This document shows, in pieces, positions 63,499 through 64,000 of a DNA stretch of 64,000 nucleotides (its first letter is position 1; every line of letters starts with the position of its first letter). Both the position numbers and the translations under genes were made by a program. The DNA is from Collybiopsis luxurians FD-317 M1 (taxonomy: Eukaryota > Basidiomycota > Agaricomycetes > Agaricales > Omphalotaceae). The stretch covers positions 248,737 through 312,736 of the forward strand of contig KN834787.1 in the NCBI GenBank assembly GCA_000827265.1, in the 5' to 3' direction. The notes beneath the pieces were generated by a model. The model was given only the letters and a program-made list of their open reading frames with translations. It made no database searches and had not been told where the DNA came from.

Positions 63499-64000
63499 CT
63501 ACTGGGAAAATATTGATTTTGTTTTATGTGCCTTTATATTATGGTCCAAAAGGAGGCAGGTAATTTCTTGATTGCCATTCTGTGCAGCAACATACTATGG
63601 GGCTGCATTGTTATTGTTTGGGATATCAACAGCTGCATTATGGTCGAGAAGGAGCTGAACAACCTCAACATGGCCATTGAAAACTGCAATATATAGTGGA
63701 GTTCTCCCATCATTGGTTTGGGCATTGATAGCTGCATTATGTTCCAAAAGGTGGCGGGCAACTGCTCGGTGGCCATTCTGTGCAGCAACATACAATGGGG
63801 TTGCATTGGTACTGTTTGGGATATTAATTGCTGCATTGTGGTCCAAAAGGAGCTGGACAACCTCAGCATGGCCATTGAAAGCTGCACTATATAGTGGAGT
63901 TCTCCCATCATTGGTTTGGGCATTGACAGCTGCATTATGTTCTAAAAGGTAGCGGGCAACTTCTTGGTGGCCATTCTGTGCAGCAACATACAATGGGGTT
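63499..64000 (-). pseudogene. Ankyrin-repeat gene with premature stop (5' end beyond the window)
   Basis: Minus-strand open frame running off the right edge with four or more 33-residue ankyrin repeats that alternate between two types: TPLYVAAQNGHQEVARYLLE and TPLYSAAFNGHAEVVQLLLD. The result is a 66-residue (198-bp) higher-order repeat. The last repeat is interrupted: where the others have CCA TTG TAT, this one has CCA TAG TAT at about 63595-63597. Beyond it the same frame continues as YVAAQNGNQEITCLLLDHN to a second stop at 63499. The encoded protein would lose its final repeat, unless it is read through or the gene is dead. The surrounding CpG depletion suggests methylation-driven decay. 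Confidence 0.7.

Overview
This window looks like nuclear DNA of a mushroom-forming basidiomycete (Agaricomycetes). The genes are split by many short GT-AG introns of about 45-75 nt. Several families are typical of that group: DUF6534 seven-helix membrane proteins, P-loop NTPases of the RHS/Crinkler type, WOPR regulators, F-box proteins and expanded type-B carboxylesterases. Gene density is moderate, with 1-2 kb gaps. The last 4 kb differ sharply in composition. All gene models are my own splice models, checked for reading-frame phase by hand but not against any database or transcript.

Left third (1-16.4 kb): two paralogous DUF6534 membrane-protein genes on the minus strand (the first cut by the window edge) flank an apparently intact rvt gene, a domesticated reverse-transcriptase-related cellular gene of 872 aa. 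A short relic resembling the rvt gene lies beyond the second paralogue, which suggests that a DUF6534+rvt block was duplicated and one rvt copy decayed. Next come a P-loop NTPase with a disturbed frame, a Baeyer-Villiger-type flavin monooxygenase and a cytochrome P450, the last two adjacent and co-oriented.

Middle (18-46 kb): mostly housekeeping and regulatory genes. They are ATG13 (autophagy initiation), a secreted cysteine-containing protein of unknown family, a Ser/Pro-rich protein with a paired CxxC motif, a GH47 alpha-1,2-mannosidase, an HSBP1-like heat-shock-factor-binding protein, an aldo-keto reductase, an F-box protein, a Gti1/Pac2 (WOPR) transcription factor, TFIIH subunit TFB2, and a gankyrin/Nas6 ankyrin protein divergent from TFB2.

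Right third (46-64 kb): a small secreted protein with repeated motifs behind dibasic Kex2-type sites is followed by a tandem array of carboxylesterases. That array arose by duplication of a two-gene block (A+D, then B+C). A, B and C are complete, D is truncated, and B uses a GC-AG intron. A membrane-anchored GH16 glucanase-like gene follows. From about 60 kb the DNA becomes AT-rich and almost free of CpG. It holds inverted repeats, a telomere-like TTAGGG tract and an ankyrin-repeat gene with a premature stop running off the right edge: an apparently methylated, mutated, transposon-rich segment.
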